From Xanthomarina gelatinilytica (GTDB lineage: Bacteria > Bacteroidota > Bacteroidia > Flavobacteriales > Flavobacteriaceae): a DNA stretch of 64,000 nucleotides. This document shows, in pieces, positions 63,065 to 64,000 of the stretch. Where the stretch lies: NCBI RefSeq assembly GCF_000348685.1, contig NZ_ANLA01000005.1:62001-126000 (forward strand), written 5' to 3'. The notes beneath the pieces are model-generated. The model was not told the origin of the DNA and did no database searches. It saw only the letters and a program-made list of their open reading frames with translations. The position numbers and the translations under genes were made by a program. Within the stretch, counting starts at the first letter, position 1. The number at the start of each line of letters is the position of its first letter.

Positions 63065-63443
63065 TCACTGAGGCGTGTTTATAAAACGTTTGGTGCCGTT
63101 TTTTAATAATTTTGTATGAAAATTAATTAATAAACCTAAAGGGTAGTTTCCTAATTTCATATATGTTAAAATTTAAGCAGTATGTACATAAGTAAAAGTT
63201 TCAACAGTTTTTAACTCGAAGACAGCTTTGTTTTCAACAAGTAAATCAATTCTAAAACCATGGTCTAACTTAATATCTTTATAAACAATAGGCAAAGCAA
63301 TTTCTTTAAAAACATATTATCCAATGGACTGAAGATCAAAAAAAGAGACATTCTTGATAGGCAGATTCCAATAAAACAGGATCTTAAACACGATGGACAT
63401 TTAAGGCAACTCCAATAATCTTTTCAGTTGGTTTATTATTCAT
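63065..63443 (-). pseudogene. GxxExxY family gene, disabled by stops and a frameshift
   Basis: Reading the minus strand from the ATG at 63443 gives a recognisable GxxExxY (PD-(D/E)xK-like) protein: NNKPTEKIIGVALNVHRV, then a stop (63384-63386), DPVLLESAYQECLFF, a +1 frameshift in a run of seven A (63338-63344), DLQSIG, a stop (63317-63319), VFKEIALPIVYKDIKLDHG and FRIDLLVENKAVFELKTVET, a stop (63173-63175), and [20 protein letters not shown] to the final TGA at 63065. The Glu and Lys of the nuclease-like core (DLLVEN, FELKTV) remain readable. The gap 63027-63490 holds this relic and a repeat-like stretch with CGCAGAGG and CACTGAGG words (63029-63074). Confidence 0.9.
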
Positions 63444-63490
63444 AATTCCTTGGGTATCTCGGTAAGACCCTACGAATCTTGTTGTAAAAG

Positions 63491-64000
63491 CTAAAGCACT
63501 AAAGCTTTTTGTCTAAACTCATCTTCTTCATTGGAAACAATCCCTAAAGCTTCATAGATATAAGCAAAAGTAGAAAGCAGTTCTGGTTTGCCATCTACAA
63601 GGGCCACATTGTGTTCAAAATGAGCACTTGGTTTGTTATCTAAGGTGGTTATGGTCCATCCATCCCTATGTTGTTTAATTCTATGGGTTCCCATGTTTAT
63701 CATAGGCTCTATGGCAACAACCATCCCTTCAATAAACTTTTTCCCACGACCACGTTTTCCGTAATTTGGCATTTCTGGATCTTCATGCATTTTTCGTCCC
63801 AATCCATGACCCACAAGTTCCCTTACAACACCATAACCGTGAGCTTCACAATATTTTTGAATGGCAAAGCCTACATCGCCAACACGATTGCCTAATTTAA
63901 ACTCCCTAATACCAACATACAAAGATTCTTTGGTGACATCCAATAATTTTTGGATTTCAGGATCAATTTCACCCACGGCAAAGGTATATGCGTGATCTCC
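63491..64000 (-). CDS. map: Methionine aminopeptidase type I, N-terminal part outside the window
   Basis: MetAP removes the initiator methionine from nascent proteins using two metal ions. The visible 169 residues are the C-terminal part: GDHAYTFAVGEIDPEIQKLL, then YGVVRELVGHGLGRKMHEDP with the metal-ligand His, PNYGKRGRGKKFIEGMVVAIEPM with a ligand Glu, and FEHNVALVDGKPELLS with the last Glu. The frame stays open to the window edge, so the GTG at 63976 is internal and the start lies to the right. The extended loop KQHRDGWTITTLDNKPSAHFEH is typical. Confidence 0.96.
   Translation of the reverse strand, partial: GDHAYTFAVGEIDPEIQKLLDVTKESLYVGIREFKLGNRVGDVGFAIQKYCEAHGYGVVRELVGHGLGRKMHEDPEMPNYGKRGRGKKFIEGMVVAIEPMINMGTHRIKQHRDGWTITTLDNKPSAHFEHNVALVDGKPELLSTFAYIYEALGIVSNEEDEFRQKALVL

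Overview
The window is chromosomal DNA from a member of the Bacteroidota, almost certainly a marine-type Flavobacteriaceae. Four things point there: AT-rich, tightly packed genes; promoters of the TAnnTTTG (-7) type used by the Bacteroidota primary sigma factor, which is itself encoded here; parts and substrates of the type IX secretion system (PorT, the plug protein, two C-terminal sorting domains); and lipoproteins with the acidic residues after the lipidated cysteine that mark surface export. No rRNA, CRISPR array, transposase or prophage gene is visible. There is one tRNA (Arg, anticodon TCG).

Layout. 1-9.1 kb: the end of the division and cell-wall cluster, murD(partial)-ftsW-murG-murC-ftsQ-ftsA-ftsZ, closed by a terminator. 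9.2-14.1 kb: a YqeY-like protein, a GIY-YIG protein with a repeat hairpin just upstream, tRNA-Arg, an MtfA-like peptidase, a double-domain glycosyltransferase, a tiny lipoprotein built of nine DDGYY repeats, and a CBS protein. 14.1-23.5 kb: mostly minus-strand housekeeping (rpe, rpoD, pnp, rpsO, accD, fbaA) mixed with unknown exported proteins. 23.6-35.2 kb: tamL, a TrmH-type methyltransferase, menG-porT, trkA-trkH, an aminotransferase, a desaturase and rsmG. 35.3-42.1 kb: a T9SS-exported hydrolase, pruA, an NRDE protein, apaG and the T9SS plug protein.

42.2-60.7 kb: the Na+-pumping NADH:quinone reductase operon nqrABCDEF and, further on, apbE, whose product attaches FMN to NqrB and NqrC. Between them sits a block of about 10 kb that looks accessory. 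It holds a 1261-residue repeat-rich T9SS protein and a minus-strand cluster: lipoprotein, ECF sigma factor, membrane-spanning TPR anti-sigma-like protein, and exported TPR-CHAT (caspase-like) protease. The sigma / membrane TPR / protease unit is the strongest candidate here for an undescribed signalling system. Its gene logic recalls the TPR-CHAT / Csx30 / RpoE module of type III-E CRISPR, but with the protease predicted in the periplasm and no CRISPR parts.

60.9-64 kb: a TPR-containing exported protein, a SAM methyltransferase, a multiply disabled GxxExxY pseudogene and the C-terminal part of map. Several short dispersed-looking repeats and hairpins lie in or beside the nqr locus: nqrA-nqrB, nqrD-nqrE and the apbE signal-peptide region. 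All function calls come from reading motifs and recalled family features; no database search was run.
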